Assembly (NCBI GenBank): GCA_023250255.1
Contig: JAHFBB010000005.1
Span: 1 to 14,791, forward strand
DNA length: 14,791 bases
Source of the DNA: Chloroflexota bacterium
GTDB lineage: Bacteria; Chloroflexota; Limnocylindria; QHBO01
Direction of reading: 5' to 3'
A model generated the notes under the pieces. That model ran no database searches, was not told the DNA's origin, and was given only the letters and a program-made list of their open reading frames with translations. Made by a program: the position numbers and the translations under genes. Below, piece after piece: positions 7,193 to 13,845 of the stretch (within the stretch, counting starts at the first letter, position 1; every line of letters begins with the position of its first letter).

Positions 7193-7210
7193 GGGGCGTC
7201 GCCGTGCCCC
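7193..7210 (+). other. Small leader hairpin before rplU
   Basis: GGGGC (7193-7197) pairs with GCCCC (7206-7210) around an 8-base loop, within the probable rplU leader and 20 bases before the start codon. L21 leader structures that regulate this operon are known in other bacteria, but this one is too short to assign to a known class. Confidence 0.3.
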
Positions 7211-7230
7211 GATCAACACGGAGTCAGACC

Positions 7231-7608
7231 ATGTTCGCTGTCGTCAGCAGCGGCGGAAAGCAATATCGCGTCGAGGCCGGCAGCACGGTCGTCATCGATC
7301 GGCTCGAAGCCGAGCCGGGCGCTTCAGTCACCCTGGATCAGGTCCTCCTGATCTCCGATGGGGCCTCGCTCACAGTTGGACAGCCCACGGTCGCCGGTGC
7401 GGTTGTCCGCGGAACCGTCCTGGCGCAGGGCCGCGGACCAAAGATCGTCGTTTTCAAATTCAAGCAGAAGGCGAAGTACCGCCGCCGTACCGGGCATCGG
7501 CAGTACCTGACCAGCGTCCGGATCGATGCGATTGAGCCGGCCGGTGGCGTAGCCGATGAGAAGCCAAAGCGCGCTCGCCGTGCGAAGGCCGCGGTCAAGG
7601 AGGCCTAG
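7231..7608 (+). CDS. rplU: 50S ribosomal protein L21
   Basis: L21 binds 23S rRNA in the large subunit together with L20. The protein is 125 residues long and starts MFAVVSSGGKQYRVEAG, the diagnostic L21 opening. VFKFKQKAKYRRRTGHRQ is the conserved rRNA-binding segment. Typical L21 is about 103 residues; here a basic Ala/Lys/Arg tail (about residues 105-125) is added after IDAIEP. I chose the ATG at 7231 because GGAG lies 7 bases upstream and it matches the family N-terminus. The frame is open to 7204, but that adds no conserved sequence. It is the first gene of a tight rplU-rpmA-rpmE operon with its own promoter at 7140-7168. Confidence 0.97.
   Translation: MFAVVSSGGKQYRVEAGSTVVIDRLEAEPGASVTLDQVLLISDGASLTVGQPTVAGAVVRGTVLAQGRGPKIVVFKFKQKAKYRRRTGHRQYLTSVRIDAIEPAGGVADEKPKRARRAKAAVKEA
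7597..7603 (+). promoter_or_regulatory. Strong Shine-Dalgarno site of rpmA
   Basis: AAGGAGG lies 7 bases before the rpmA ATG, inside the last codons of rplU. It is one of the few full-strength ribosome binding sites in the window and shows that the host uses standard Shine-Dalgarno pairing. Confidence 0.75.
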
Positions 7609-7610
7609 TC

Positions 7611-7880
7611 ATGGCACATAAGAAGGCAGGCTCGTCCTCCAAGAACGGGCGCGACAGCGCAGGTCAGCGGTTGGGTGTGAAGCGTGGCGACGGCCAGGCC
7701 GTGCGTGCCGGCACGATCATCGTCCGTCAGCGCGGCAGTTCGATTCATCCGGGACCGAACGTCGGCATGGGACGGGATTACACCCTGTTCGCGACCGCCT
7801 CTGGCGTTGTCAGGTTCAGCCACGAGACCCGCAGCACAAAGCGCGTGAGCGTGATCGTGGCTGAAGGGGCCGGCTCATGA
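7611..7880 (+). CDS. rpmA: 50S ribosomal protein L27
   Basis: L27 lies near the peptidyl transferase centre, with its N-terminal tail reaching toward the P-site tRNA. The protein has 89 residues and begins MAHKKAGSSSKNGRDS, followed by RLGVKRGDGQ, GTIIVRQRG and HPGPNVGMGRDYTLFA, all characteristic. The start has the plain AHKK tail with no Firmicute-type cleavable extension. It follows rplU by 2 bases and overlaps rpmE by 4 (ATGA). Confidence 0.98.
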   Translation: MAHKKAGSSSKNGRDSAGQRLGVKRGDGQAVRAGTIIVRQRGSSIHPGPNVGMGRDYTLFATASGVVRFSHETRSTKRVSVIVAEGAGS

Positions 7881-8083
7881 AGGAAGGCATCCACCCGCAG
7901 TACCATCAGGCCCAGGTTCACTGCGCCTGTGGAACGAATTTCACGGTCGGCTCGACCGTGGAGTCGATCCGGGTAGAGGTCTGCGCGAATTGTCACCCCT
8001 TCTTCACCGGCACCCAGAACATCGTCGACACCGCCGGACAGGTGGAGCGCTTCCAGCGACGGATGGAGCGGGCCGTCCGCTGA
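7877..8083 (+). CDS. rpmE: 50S ribosomal protein L31, zinc-binding type
   Basis: L31 bridges the ribosomal subunits. The 68-residue protein starts MKEGIHPQYH, the usual L31 opening. It keeps four cysteines, C16-x-C18 and C36-x-x-C39, the zinc-ribbon (C+) form. The FFTGTQ segment and a basic helical tail follow. A C+ L31 can act as a releasable zinc store in bacteria that also encode a cysteine-free paralogue, but none is in this window. It overlaps rpmA (ATGA), and a hairpin follows 8 bases after the stop. Confidence 0.97.
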   Translation: MKEGIHPQYHQAQVHCACGTNFTVGSTVESIRVEVCANCHPFFTGTQNIVDTAGQVERFQRRMERAVR

Positions 8084-8091
8084 CCTCGCCC

Positions 8092-8116
8092 GCCAGGCGC
8101 GCTTCGTCGCGCTGGC
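8092..8116 (+). terminator. Hairpin after rpmE, possible terminator
   Basis: GCCAGGCGCG (8092-8101) pairs with CGCGCTGGC (8108-8116) to form nine base pairs with one bulged G and the loop CTTCGT. It begins 8 bases after the rpmE stop. No T tract follows, so it is not a standard intrinsic terminator, but in a GC-rich host such hairpins can end or stabilise a transcript. The surrounding gap 8084-8223 shows no other gene. Confidence 0.4.
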
Positions 8117-8188
8117 TCGTGCGACTCGTTCCTCACCTCGGCTTTCTGGTGCCCGAGCTCATCATGGCGACCGGGCCATTCGTGATCG

Positions 8189-8218
8189 TTGCGTCGGGGC
8201 CAAAGCCAGCACGACAAT
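8189..8218 (+). promoter_or_regulatory. Weak promoter candidate before the DUF1385 gene
   Basis: TTGCGT (8189-8194) and GACAAT (8213-8218) are 18 bases apart, and each matches its consensus at 4 of 6 positions. Transcription would begin at about 8224, which is the A of an ATG. It fits a leaderless start of the DUF1385 gene but could be chance. Confidence 0.25.
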
Positions 8219-8223
8219 TTCGG

Positions 8224-9111
8224 ATGCCGGATTTCTTCTATGGCGGCCAAGCCCTCATCGAGGGCGTGATGATGCGCGGCCGGACGACCGTGGCGATGAG
8301 CGTGCGGACCCCCGACGGCGAGATTCGCACCAGCCGTGAACCGCTTCCGGCGGCGCTGGTCGCCGGTCGGTGGCTGCGGATTCCGTTCTTGAGGGGCGTC
8401 CTGGTGTTGTACGAGACACTTGTCCTCGGGACGCGGATGCTCATGCGTTCGGCGGCCATCGCCGCCGAGGGCGAGGAAATCGAGATTGGTCGAGGGACCC
8501 TGGCCATCACCATGGTGGCATCCATCGGTTTCGCCATCGGTCTGTTCTTCGTACTTCCGCTGGTGCTCTCCGGAGCGGCGGCCGGCGCCTCGGGTTCGGA
8601 CCTGGTCGCCAACCTGGCGGAGGGGGTCATCCGGCTGGCAGTCTTCATCGGCTACCTGCTGCTGATCGGCCTCATGGCCGATGTTCGGCGCGTCTTTGGG
8701 TACCACGGCGCCGAGCACAAGGCGATCAGCGCACTGGAGGCGGAGGAGCCACTGACACCCGAGGCGATCGACCGATTCGGCACCGCCCACACCCGCTGCG
8801 GGACAACCTTTCTGCTGATCGTGGTTGCGCTGAGCGTGGTGCTGTTCACGTTCATTCCGCGGGCCGGCATGCCGATCTACCTGCTTGCCCTGTCCCGCAT
8901 CGCCCTTGTGCCGGTCTTGGCCGGAATCTCGTATGAGCTGCTCCGGTTCGGTGCGCGCCATTTCGGAAACCGGTTTGTTCGAGCCGTGTTCACCCCGGGA
9001 CTGTGGCTTCAGCGGCTGACCACCCGTCAGCCCGAATACGAGATGCTCGAGGTCAGCATTGCCTCGTTGCGTGCCGTCGTTGATGCGGACGCCCTACCGA
9101 CCCGCCCGTGA
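8224..9111 (+). CDS. DUF1385 (YqhQ-like) membrane protein
   Basis: This 295-residue protein belongs to the DUF1385 family, which includes Bacillus YqhQ. The family is of unknown function and is often found beside prfA. Conserved marks are FYGGQALIEGVMMRGR (5-20), GYHGAEHKAI (H161, E164, H165) and TAHTRCGTTFLL, the usual HxRCGTxF motif. Four hydrophobic segments are visible: around 95-120, 135-155, in the stretch right after HTRCGT, and shortly after that. The His/Glu/Cys motifs near the membrane could bind metal (inference). I chose the ATG at 8224 because family members begin only a few residues before YGGQA. An ATG at 8164 would add 20 residues with less typical codon use, and neither has a clear ribosome binding site. 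The stop overlaps prfA (GTGA). Confidence 0.85.
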   Translation: MPDFFYGGQALIEGVMMRGRTTVAMSVRTPDGEIRTSREPLPAALVAGRWLRIPFLRGVLVLYETLVLGTRMLMRSAAIAAEGEEIEIGRGTLAITMVASIGFAIGLFFVLPLVLSGAAAGASGSDLVANLAEGVIRLAVFIGYLLLIGLMADVRRVFGYHGAEHKAISALEAEEPLTPEAIDRFGTAHTRCGTTFLLIVVALSVVLFTFIPRAGMPIYLLALSRIALVPVLAGISYELLRFGARHFGNRFVRAVFTPGLWLQRLTTRQPEYEMLEVSIASLRAVVDADALPTRP

Positions 9112-10184
9112 TCGACCGGCTCCGGGAACTCGAGGAGCGCTACACCGAACTGGGCGCCGAACTGGCCACCCCGGCGGTGACGGGTGACCCGGGGGCCCTC
9201 CAACGGATTGGACGAGAGATGGCCCGCCTCGAGCCGATCGTCCATGCTGCCAGCAGGTTCTCCGCCGTGCGCTCCGCACTCGCCGGAGCCCGGGAGATGG
9301 CGGACGATCCGGACCCTGAGATCCGCGACATGGCCCGCGCTGAGGTCGCACTGCTCGACGAACAAATGGCCGTGATCGAGGGGGAGCTTCGGCTTCTGCT
9401 GGTGCCGGTGGACCCGACCGACGAGCGGGACGTGATCGTCGAGGTTCGCGCTGGAGCCGGCGGTGACGAGGCGGCCCTGTTCGCGGCCGACCTCTACCGG
9501 ATGTATGCGCGCTATGCGGAGCGTCGTGGCTGGAAGATCGAGTTGCTCTCGAGCAGCGAGGGGCCGGCCGGGGGATTCAAGGAGGCCATCGCCGAGATCG
9601 CCGGCGGCGGTGCCTTCTCGCGCCTGAAATGGGAGAGCGGTGTCCACCGGGTCCAGCGGGTGCCGGCTACCGAGTCGAGCGGCCGGATCCACACGTCCAC
9701 CGCCACGGTGTCAGTTCTGCCCGAAGCGGACGAGGTGGAGATCCACATCGACGAGAAAGACATCCGGGTCGACGTCTATCGTTCCAGCGGTCCGGGTGGT
9801 CAATCGGTCAACACCACCGATTCGGCGGTGCGCATCACCCATCTTCCCAGCGGCCTGGTCGTTGCCATCCAGGATGAGAAGAGCCAGCACAAGAATCGCG
9901 CGAAAGCCATGGCCGTGCTACGGGCCCGCCTGCTCGACCAGGAGCGGAGTCGACGGGCCGATGAACGGGGCGAAGCTCGCCGCTCCCAAATCGGCAGCGG
10001 AGACCGTGCGGAGAAGATCCGAACCTATAACCTGCCCGACGATCGGATCACCGACCATCGGATCGGCCTCACGGTCCACAACCTGCCCGGCATCCTGGAG
10101 GGAGACCTCGATCGGGTCATCGAACCACTCGCCCAGGCCGACCAGACCGCCCGCATGGACGACCTGGGTACCGGCAGTGGTTGA
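9108..10184 (+). CDS. prfA: Peptide chain release factor 1
   Basis: RF1 reads UAA and UAG stop codons and triggers peptide release. The 358-residue protein has the N-terminal helical domain, then VRAGAGGDEAALFA, the P186-A-T188 codon-recognition motif (RF1 type, in contrast to SPF of RF2) within VPATESSGRIHTSTATV, and G230-G-Q232 in SSGPGGQSVNTTDSAVR. Spacing and length match E. coli RF1 closely. It starts at GTG inside the GTGA overlap with the DUF1385 stop. The methyltransferase for its GGQ glutamine (prmC) starts 4 bases after its stop. Confidence 0.97.
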   Translation: MIDRLRELEERYTELGAELATPAVTGDPGALQRIGREMARLEPIVHAASRFSAVRSALAGAREMADDPDPEIRDMARAEVALLDEQMAVIEGELRLLLVPVDPTDERDVIVEVRAGAGGDEAALFAADLYRMYARYAERRGWKIELLSSSEGPAGGFKEAIAEIAGGGAFSRLKWESGVHRVQRVPATESSGRIHTSTATVSVLPEADEVEIHIDEKDIRVDVYRSSGPGGQSVNTTDSAVRITHLPSGLVVAIQDEKSQHKNRAKAMAVLRARLLDQERSRRADERGEARRSQIGSGDRAEKIRTYNLPDDRITDHRIGLTVHNLPGILEGDLDRVIEPLAQADQTARMDDLGTGSG

Positions 10185-10188
10185 GCCG

Positions 10189-11079
10189 ATGGTGGCCACC
10201 GCGGAACCCCTCGCCGACGCAACCGCGCGAGCCTGGCACCTCCTCGCCGCGGCCGGCAGTCCGTCTGCCCGCCTCGACGCCGAGATCCTGGTTGCCCACG
10301 CGGTCGGACGAGACCGCAGCTGGCTGGCGGCCCATCCGGAGGTCACGCTGGACCAGGCGGCCCAGGCTCAGCTCGATGAGTGGCTCGTGCGCCGCGCAGC
10401 CGGAGAACCAATCGCCTACCTTCGGGGCTGGAAGGAGTGGCACGGACACCGGCTGCATACCGATGCACGAGCGCTCATTCCCCGCCCGGAGACCGAGATC
10501 GTGGCTGACCTGGCGGTGGTCGACCTTGCCCACCGGCTGAGTGATGGCACCGACGCGTTGACCGCGTGGGACGTCGGCACGGGCAGCGGCGCTGTCGCCC
10601 TGGTGCTTGCGCGCCGCTTTCACGTCGCGCTGGCGTTGGGTCGCCTCCGACTCGTGGCCAGCGACCTGAGCAGCGATGCCCTCGAGCTTGCCGCCGAGAA
10701 TTTCTCCGCTGACGGGTTCGACGGCCTCGTCACCCTGGTCGTCGCCGACCTGCTCGAGCCGGCCGGCCGGTGGCTGCCTCGGCCGGACGTTGTCGTGGCC
10801 AATCTGCCATATGTGCCAAGTGCACAACTCGACGGAGCCGGCTCGCTTGGCTTCGAACCCAGCAGAGCGCTGGACGGCGGTCCCGACGGCCTGGATCTCA
10901 TACGCTGCCTCGTGTCGACGCTACCGGAAACAATGGCCGCCGGTGCTTCCGCCTGGCTGGAAGTTGGTCTTGGTCAGGCCGCCGAGGTGGCTGCGCTGGC
11001 CGAGAGTCTCGGGATGACCGTGGGAGTTCATCGCGATCTGGCGGGGATCGACCGGGCCGTGGAACTTCGCGCCGAATGA
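10189..11079 (+). CDS. prmC: Release factor glutamine methyltransferase
   Basis: PrmC methylates the glutamine of the GGQ motif in RF1 and RF2, using S-adenosylmethionine. From the ATG the protein has 296 residues. It has an N-terminal helical domain, LIPRPETE (96-103), the SAM-binding motif DVGTGSG (128-134) and N205-L-P-Y208 in the catalytic position. Most PrmC proteins have NPPY; NLPY is a known-looking but less usual variant, and the Asn and Tyr that hold the substrate amide are kept. In-frame GTG at 10177 would overlap prfA; the ATG gives a standard N-terminus. It overlaps tsaC by 4 bases (ATGA). Its place after its own substrate prfA supports the call. Confidence 0.94.
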   Translation: MVATAEPLADATARAWHLLAAAGSPSARLDAEILVAHAVGRDRSWLAAHPEVTLDQAAQAQLDEWLVRRAAGEPIAYLRGWKEWHGHRLHTDARALIPRPETEIVADLAVVDLAHRLSDGTDALTAWDVGTGSGAVALVLARRFHVALALGRLRLVASDLSSDALELAAENFSADGFDGLVTLVVADLLEPAGRWLPRPDVVVANLPYVPSAQLDGAGSLGFEPSRALDGGPDGLDLIRCLVSTLPETMAAGASAWLEVGLGQAAEVAALAESLGMTVGVHRDLAGIDRAVELRAE

Positions 11080-11672
11080 GGATCCTCGATGCCGACGACG
11101 CCGGCCTGCAGGCAGCGGCCGTTGCCCTTGCGGACGGTGAAATCGCCGCGTTTCCGACCGATACCGTTCACGGACTGGCCTGCCGGCCGAATGATCCGGC
11201 AGCGCTCGATCGCCTGTTCGTGGCCAAGGGTCGGCCGGCCGAGCGGCAGGTGGCAGTGCTGGTGGCCGGCCTGTCAGATGCGTCAACACTCGGGTTGCTG
11301 CTCACCGACTCCGCCCGGTCCCTGGTCGAGGCATTCTGGCCCGGCGGGCTGACCCTGGTCCTGGCAACCGCTGACGGAGAGACCCTTGGCGTTCGGCAGC
11401 CGGACCATCCGGTAGCCCGGGCGCTGCTGGCCCTGACAGGGCCTTTGCCAACGACCAGTGCGAACCCGCATGGCATGCCCGAATGTCTGACAACCGACGA
11501 CGTTCTGATTGCCTTCGCGGGCTCGGAGGCGATCAGCGTTGTCGTTCGGGGCGAGTCACCGGGCGGAACGGCATCAAGCGTCCTCGACCTGAGCGAAGGG
11601 CAGCCGCGGCTCATCCGGGAAGGTGCGGTATCCCGGGCGCGCCTCGAGGCCATTGTCGGGCCGATAGACTGA
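11076..11672 (+). CDS. tsaC: Threonylcarbamoyl-AMP synthase (TsaC/Sua5/YrdC)
   Basis: TsaC makes threonylcarbamoyl-AMP from threonine, bicarbonate and ATP, the first step of t6A synthesis at position 37 of ANN-decoding tRNAs. The 198-residue protein has FPTDTVHGLACR (26-37, family PTETVYGL), K51-G-R53 (the KxR motif), FWPGGLTLVL, TSANPHG and a late SSVLDLS. The short length is that of TsaC proper, without the Sua5 C-terminal domain. The start is the ATGA overlap with prmC. It is a usual member of the prfA-prmC-tsaC-rpiB order. Confidence 0.94.
   Translation: MRILDADDAGLQAAAVALADGEIAAFPTDTVHGLACRPNDPAALDRLFVAKGRPAERQVAVLVAGLSDASTLGLLLTDSARSLVEAFWPGGLTLVLATADGETLGVRQPDHPVARALLALTGPLPTTSANPHGMPECLTTDDVLIAFAGSEAISVVVRGESPGGTASSVLDLSEGQPRLIREGAVSRARLEAIVGPID
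11665..11670 (+). promoter_or_regulatory. -10-like hexamer just before rpiB
   Basis: TAGACT, the same hexamer as the -10 of the rplU promoter, overlaps the end of tsaC. It is placed so that transcription would begin about 3 bases before the rpiB ATG. No -35 match is seen 17 bases upstream (CCTCGA), so an internal, near-leaderless promoter is only a possibility. Confidence 0.25.
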
Positions 11673-11679
11673 CGAGCCG

Positions 11680-12132
11680 ATGCGGGTTGCCATTGCTGCC
11701 GATCACGCCGGATTCGCCCTGAAGGGCGATATCTGCTCGCTGCTCGACGAACTGCGAGTGGAGTACCGCGACTTCGGTACGTTCAGTGACGAGGCAGTCG
11801 ACTACCCCGACTTCATTGCCCCCGCGGCTCGAGCCGTGTCCCGTGGGGAATTCGACCTGGGGATCGTCATCGGAGGGTCGGGGACCGGTGAGGCAATCGT
11901 CGCCAACAAGGTTCGCGGGATCCGCTGCGTCCAGGCTGCCAACCCGGTGGTGGCGCGACTCGGGCGCGAACACAACGACGCGAACGTCCTGGCGCTCGGC
12001 GGGCGAATCACCGGCAGCGAGGTTGCCCGTGCCTGTGTGCGCGAGTTCCTGGCCGGGGAGTTCCAGGGCGGACGACACGTGCCCCGGATCGAGAAGATCG
12101 CCCGGATCGAGGCCGAGGAGGCCCGCGGCTGA
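11680..12132 (+). CDS. rpiB: Ribose-5-phosphate isomerase B, glutamate type
   Basis: RpiB interconverts ribulose 5-phosphate and ribose 5-phosphate in the pentose phosphate pathway. The 150-residue protein begins MRVAIAADHAGFALK and contains ANKVRGIRC and REHNDANVLALGGRI (H98). E. coli-type enzymes use a cysteine (CGTG) as catalytic base; here the segment reads GGSGTGEAIVANK with G-S instead of C and Glu at residue 71. That is the arrangement of the mycobacterial enzyme, where a glutamate serves as base. A related sugar-phosphate isomerase (LacA/LacB type) cannot be fully excluded. It starts 7 bases after tsaC and ends in a CTGA overlap with the aconitase X gene. Confidence 0.92.
   Translation: MRVAIAADHAGFALKGDICSLLDELRVEYRDFGTFSDEAVDYPDFIAPAARAVSRGEFDLGIVIGGSGTGEAIVANKVRGIRCVQAANPVVARLGREHNDANVLALGGRITGSEVARACVREFLAGEFQGGRHVPRIEKIARIEAEEARG
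12115..12121 (+). promoter_or_regulatory. Shine-Dalgarno site that decides the aconitase X start
   Basis: GAGGAGG lies within the last codons of rpiB and ends 7 bases before the CTG at 12129. The next in-frame ATG (12162) is 40 bases away, too far for this site. It is the main sequence evidence for initiation at CTG. Confidence 0.6.
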
Positions 12133-13403
12133 GCCTTGCGCTGACTCCGGCCGAACGCGCGATGCTCGCCGGATCCGCTGGCCCGGGAACCGCCCTGGCC
12201 ATGCGACTGGTTGTGCGCGCCGCGGAGGTCACCAGTGCTCCGCGACTGCTGCCGATCACCGGTGCGCACGTCGACTCCTGCCTGGACCACGGACAGGCCA
12301 GCCTCGATTTCATCGATCGGTTGGCGGTGGGCGACACCCGGGTCGCCGTGCCCACCACCCTGAACGTGGGAGGTATCGACCTGCTCCACCCCGAACTGTG
12401 GCGGGGTGATCGTGAATTGGCGGCGCGCGGACGGGCAGTCATGGAGGGATACCGCGGGCTCGGCTGTCGCCCGACCTTCACCTGCGCCCCCTACGAACTG
12501 GCCGATCAACGACCAGGACTCGGCGAGCAGGTCGCCTGGGGCGAATCAAACGCAATCGTCTTCGTCAATTCGGTGCTCGGGGCGCGGACGAGCCGCTACG
12601 GCGATTTCCTCGATGTCGCGGCGGCAGTCACCGGGCGAGTTCCCGAATCCGGCTTGCATCTGAGCGACGCGCGGCGGGCGCGGCTGGTCCTTCGACTGGG
12701 GACCGATGTTCCGGATGCGCTGCTGGACGAGGACTCGCTGTATCCGATCCTGGGAGCGGTCATTGGCCGACGCACTGGTTCGACGGTGGCGGCGGTAGTG
12801 GGCCTGCCTGCTGGCCTTCCTGAGCGGCGTCTCAAGGCGTTGGGCGCGGCAGCCGCCTCGACCGGGTCGGTGGCCCTGGTTCACGTGGTCGGGTCCACGC
12901 CAGAGGCCCCCACGCTCGCCGCAGCGCTACAGGAGGGCCAGCCCGACGCGGAGATGGTCATCACCCTGGCGGAGCTGCGATCGCAGCGAACGGCACTCAC
13001 CACCGGTACCGGTTCGCGGGTTGGAGCGGTTTCGCTCGGGACCCCGCACGCTTCGTACGCCGAACTGGAGGGGTACATGGCGCTGCTCGGAGAACACCGC
13101 TGCGCGGACACCGTCGAGCTGCTCATCTCGACCGGGCGCGAGACCCTTCACAGAGCAGAAGCCAGTGGAATCGCCGCAGGGCTTCGCCGCGCGGGCGCCG
13201 AACTGCTGGTGGACACCTGCAGCTACATCGCGCCCATCCTCCGGGCGGTCAACGGTGTCGCCATGACTGATTCAGCCAAATGGGCGTACTACGCCCCGGG
13301 CAATATCGGCGTCGGGGTGGTATTCGCCACGACTGCCGAGTGCCTCGCCTCGGCGGTGGCCGGTCGAGTGGTCCGTGACGACCTGCTGTGGGGGGAGGCA
13401 TGA
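12129..13403 (+). CDS. Aconitase X, catalytic (large) subunit
   Basis: Aconitase X enzymes are iron-sulfur hydro-lyases. Characterised members are archaeal phosphomevalonate dehydratase and bacterial cis-3-hydroxyproline dehydratase; the substrate here is not evident. The 424-residue protein carries LTPAERAMLAG (5-15), LDHGQASLDF, VPTTLNVGGIDLLHPEL, CRPTFTCAPY (C113, C119), WGESNAIVFVNSVLGARTSR, YGDFLD, DTCSYIAP (C364) and SAKWAYYAPGN (K384). C119 and C364 are likely cluster ligands by family resemblance. No ATG, GTG or TTG lies in frame before the ATG at 12162, yet the family N-terminus starts earlier. CTG at 12129 gives that N-terminus, has a strong ribosome binding site and forms a CTGA overlap with rpiB. 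The small subunit follows with an ATGA overlap. Confidence 0.9.
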   Translation: MSLALTPAERAMLAGSAGPGTALAMRLVVRAAEVTSAPRLLPITGAHVDSCLDHGQASLDFIDRLAVGDTRVAVPTTLNVGGIDLLHPELWRGDRELAARGRAVMEGYRGLGCRPTFTCAPYELADQRPGLGEQVAWGESNAIVFVNSVLGARTSRYGDFLDVAAAVTGRVPESGLHLSDARRARLVLRLGTDVPDALLDEDSLYPILGAVIGRRTGSTVAAVVGLPAGLPERRLKALGAAAASTGSVALVHVVGSTPEAPTLAAALQEGQPDAEMVITLAELRSQRTALTTGTGSRVGAVSLGTPHASYAELEGYMALLGEHRCADTVELLISTGRETLHRAEASGIAAGLRRAGAELLVDTCSYIAPILRAVNGVAMTDSAKWAYYAPGNIGVGVVFATTAECLASAVAGRVVRDDLLWGEA

Positions 13404-13816
13404 ACGCGGGGGCGGTCCTTGCCCCCGGCTCGGCCGCCGGTTCAGCCGTGGTACTCGATGAGCCCCTCTCGCTCTGGGGAGGGCTTGACCCGGCGACCGG
13501 GCGGATCATCGACACCCATCATCCGCAACTCGGAGTGACGTTGACCGGCCGGATCCTGGTCATGTCGGGGGGTCGGGGGTCGTCGTCCTCGGCGAGCGTC
13601 CTGGCCGAGGCTATTCGAGCGGGTACCGCTCCGGTCGGGATCATCCTTGGCGAGGAGGACCTCATCCTGGCCGTGGGCGCGGCAGTTGGGGAGGAGTTGT
13701 ACGGCGTGCAGGTGCCCATCGTCGTCCTCGACTCAGCGTCGCGAACGCAGATTCGCTCAGGCGACCGGGTGGCCATCGGGCCGGGCGGGACAGTGACGGT
13801 CGGTCCATCGGTCTGA
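13400..13816 (+). CDS. Aconitase X, swivel (small, DUF126) subunit
   Basis: In two-subunit aconitase X enzymes the small DUF126 protein supplies the swivelling domain that closes the active site over the substrate. The 138-residue protein shows LDPATGRIIDTHHPQLG, the long Ser run in SGGRGSSSSASVLAEAI (family G-R-G-S-x-S-x-S motif with the catalytic serine region) and a C-terminal beta-rich part (VQVPIVVLD). The start is the ATG in the ATGA overlap with the large subunit. An in-frame GTG at 13388 would only add four residues. Two separate genes place it in the two-subunit class, as in archaea and some bacteria, rather than the fused bacterial form. Confidence 0.9.
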   Translation: MNAGAVLAPGSAAGSAVVLDEPLSLWGGLDPATGRIIDTHHPQLGVTLTGRILVMSGGRGSSSSASVLAEAIRAGTAPVGIILGEEDLILAVGAAVGEELYGVQVPIVVLDSASRTQIRSGDRVAIGPGGTVTVGPSV

Positions 13817-13834
13817 CCGGCGAGGCATCGGTCT
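13806..13834 (+). repeat. Direct repeat in the glyA control region
   Basis: CATCGGTCT occurs at 13806-13814 and 13826-13834, 20 bases apart start to start (about two helical turns). The first copy covers the end of the small-subunit gene and the -35 area; the second touches the -10-like TACACT. CGGTC (13801-13805) can also pair with GACCG (13815-13819). A regulator site is possible but unproven. Confidence 0.35.
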
Positions 13835-13839
13835 ACACT
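13834..13839 (+). promoter_or_regulatory. -10-like hexamer for a leaderless glyA
   Basis: TACACT matches TATAAT at 4 of 6 positions and ends 6 bases before the glyA ATG, so transcription would start at the initiation codon itself. No Shine-Dalgarno sequence lies before glyA, which agrees with leaderless initiation. The best -35-like match is CTGACC (13813-13818) at a short spacing of 15. Confidence 0.4.
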
Positions 13840-13845
13840 CGACCA

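Noticed and set aside
7936..7943. TTTCACGG inside rpmE as a second parS
   Set aside because: Only one half-site matches; the other arm is unrelated and the bases are explained by coding for the conserved L31 sequence.
7993..8961. A 322-codon open frame on the minus strand
   Set aside because: It is antisense to the DUF1385 gene, with low-complexity Arg/His/Gln-rich composition and no recognisable domain.
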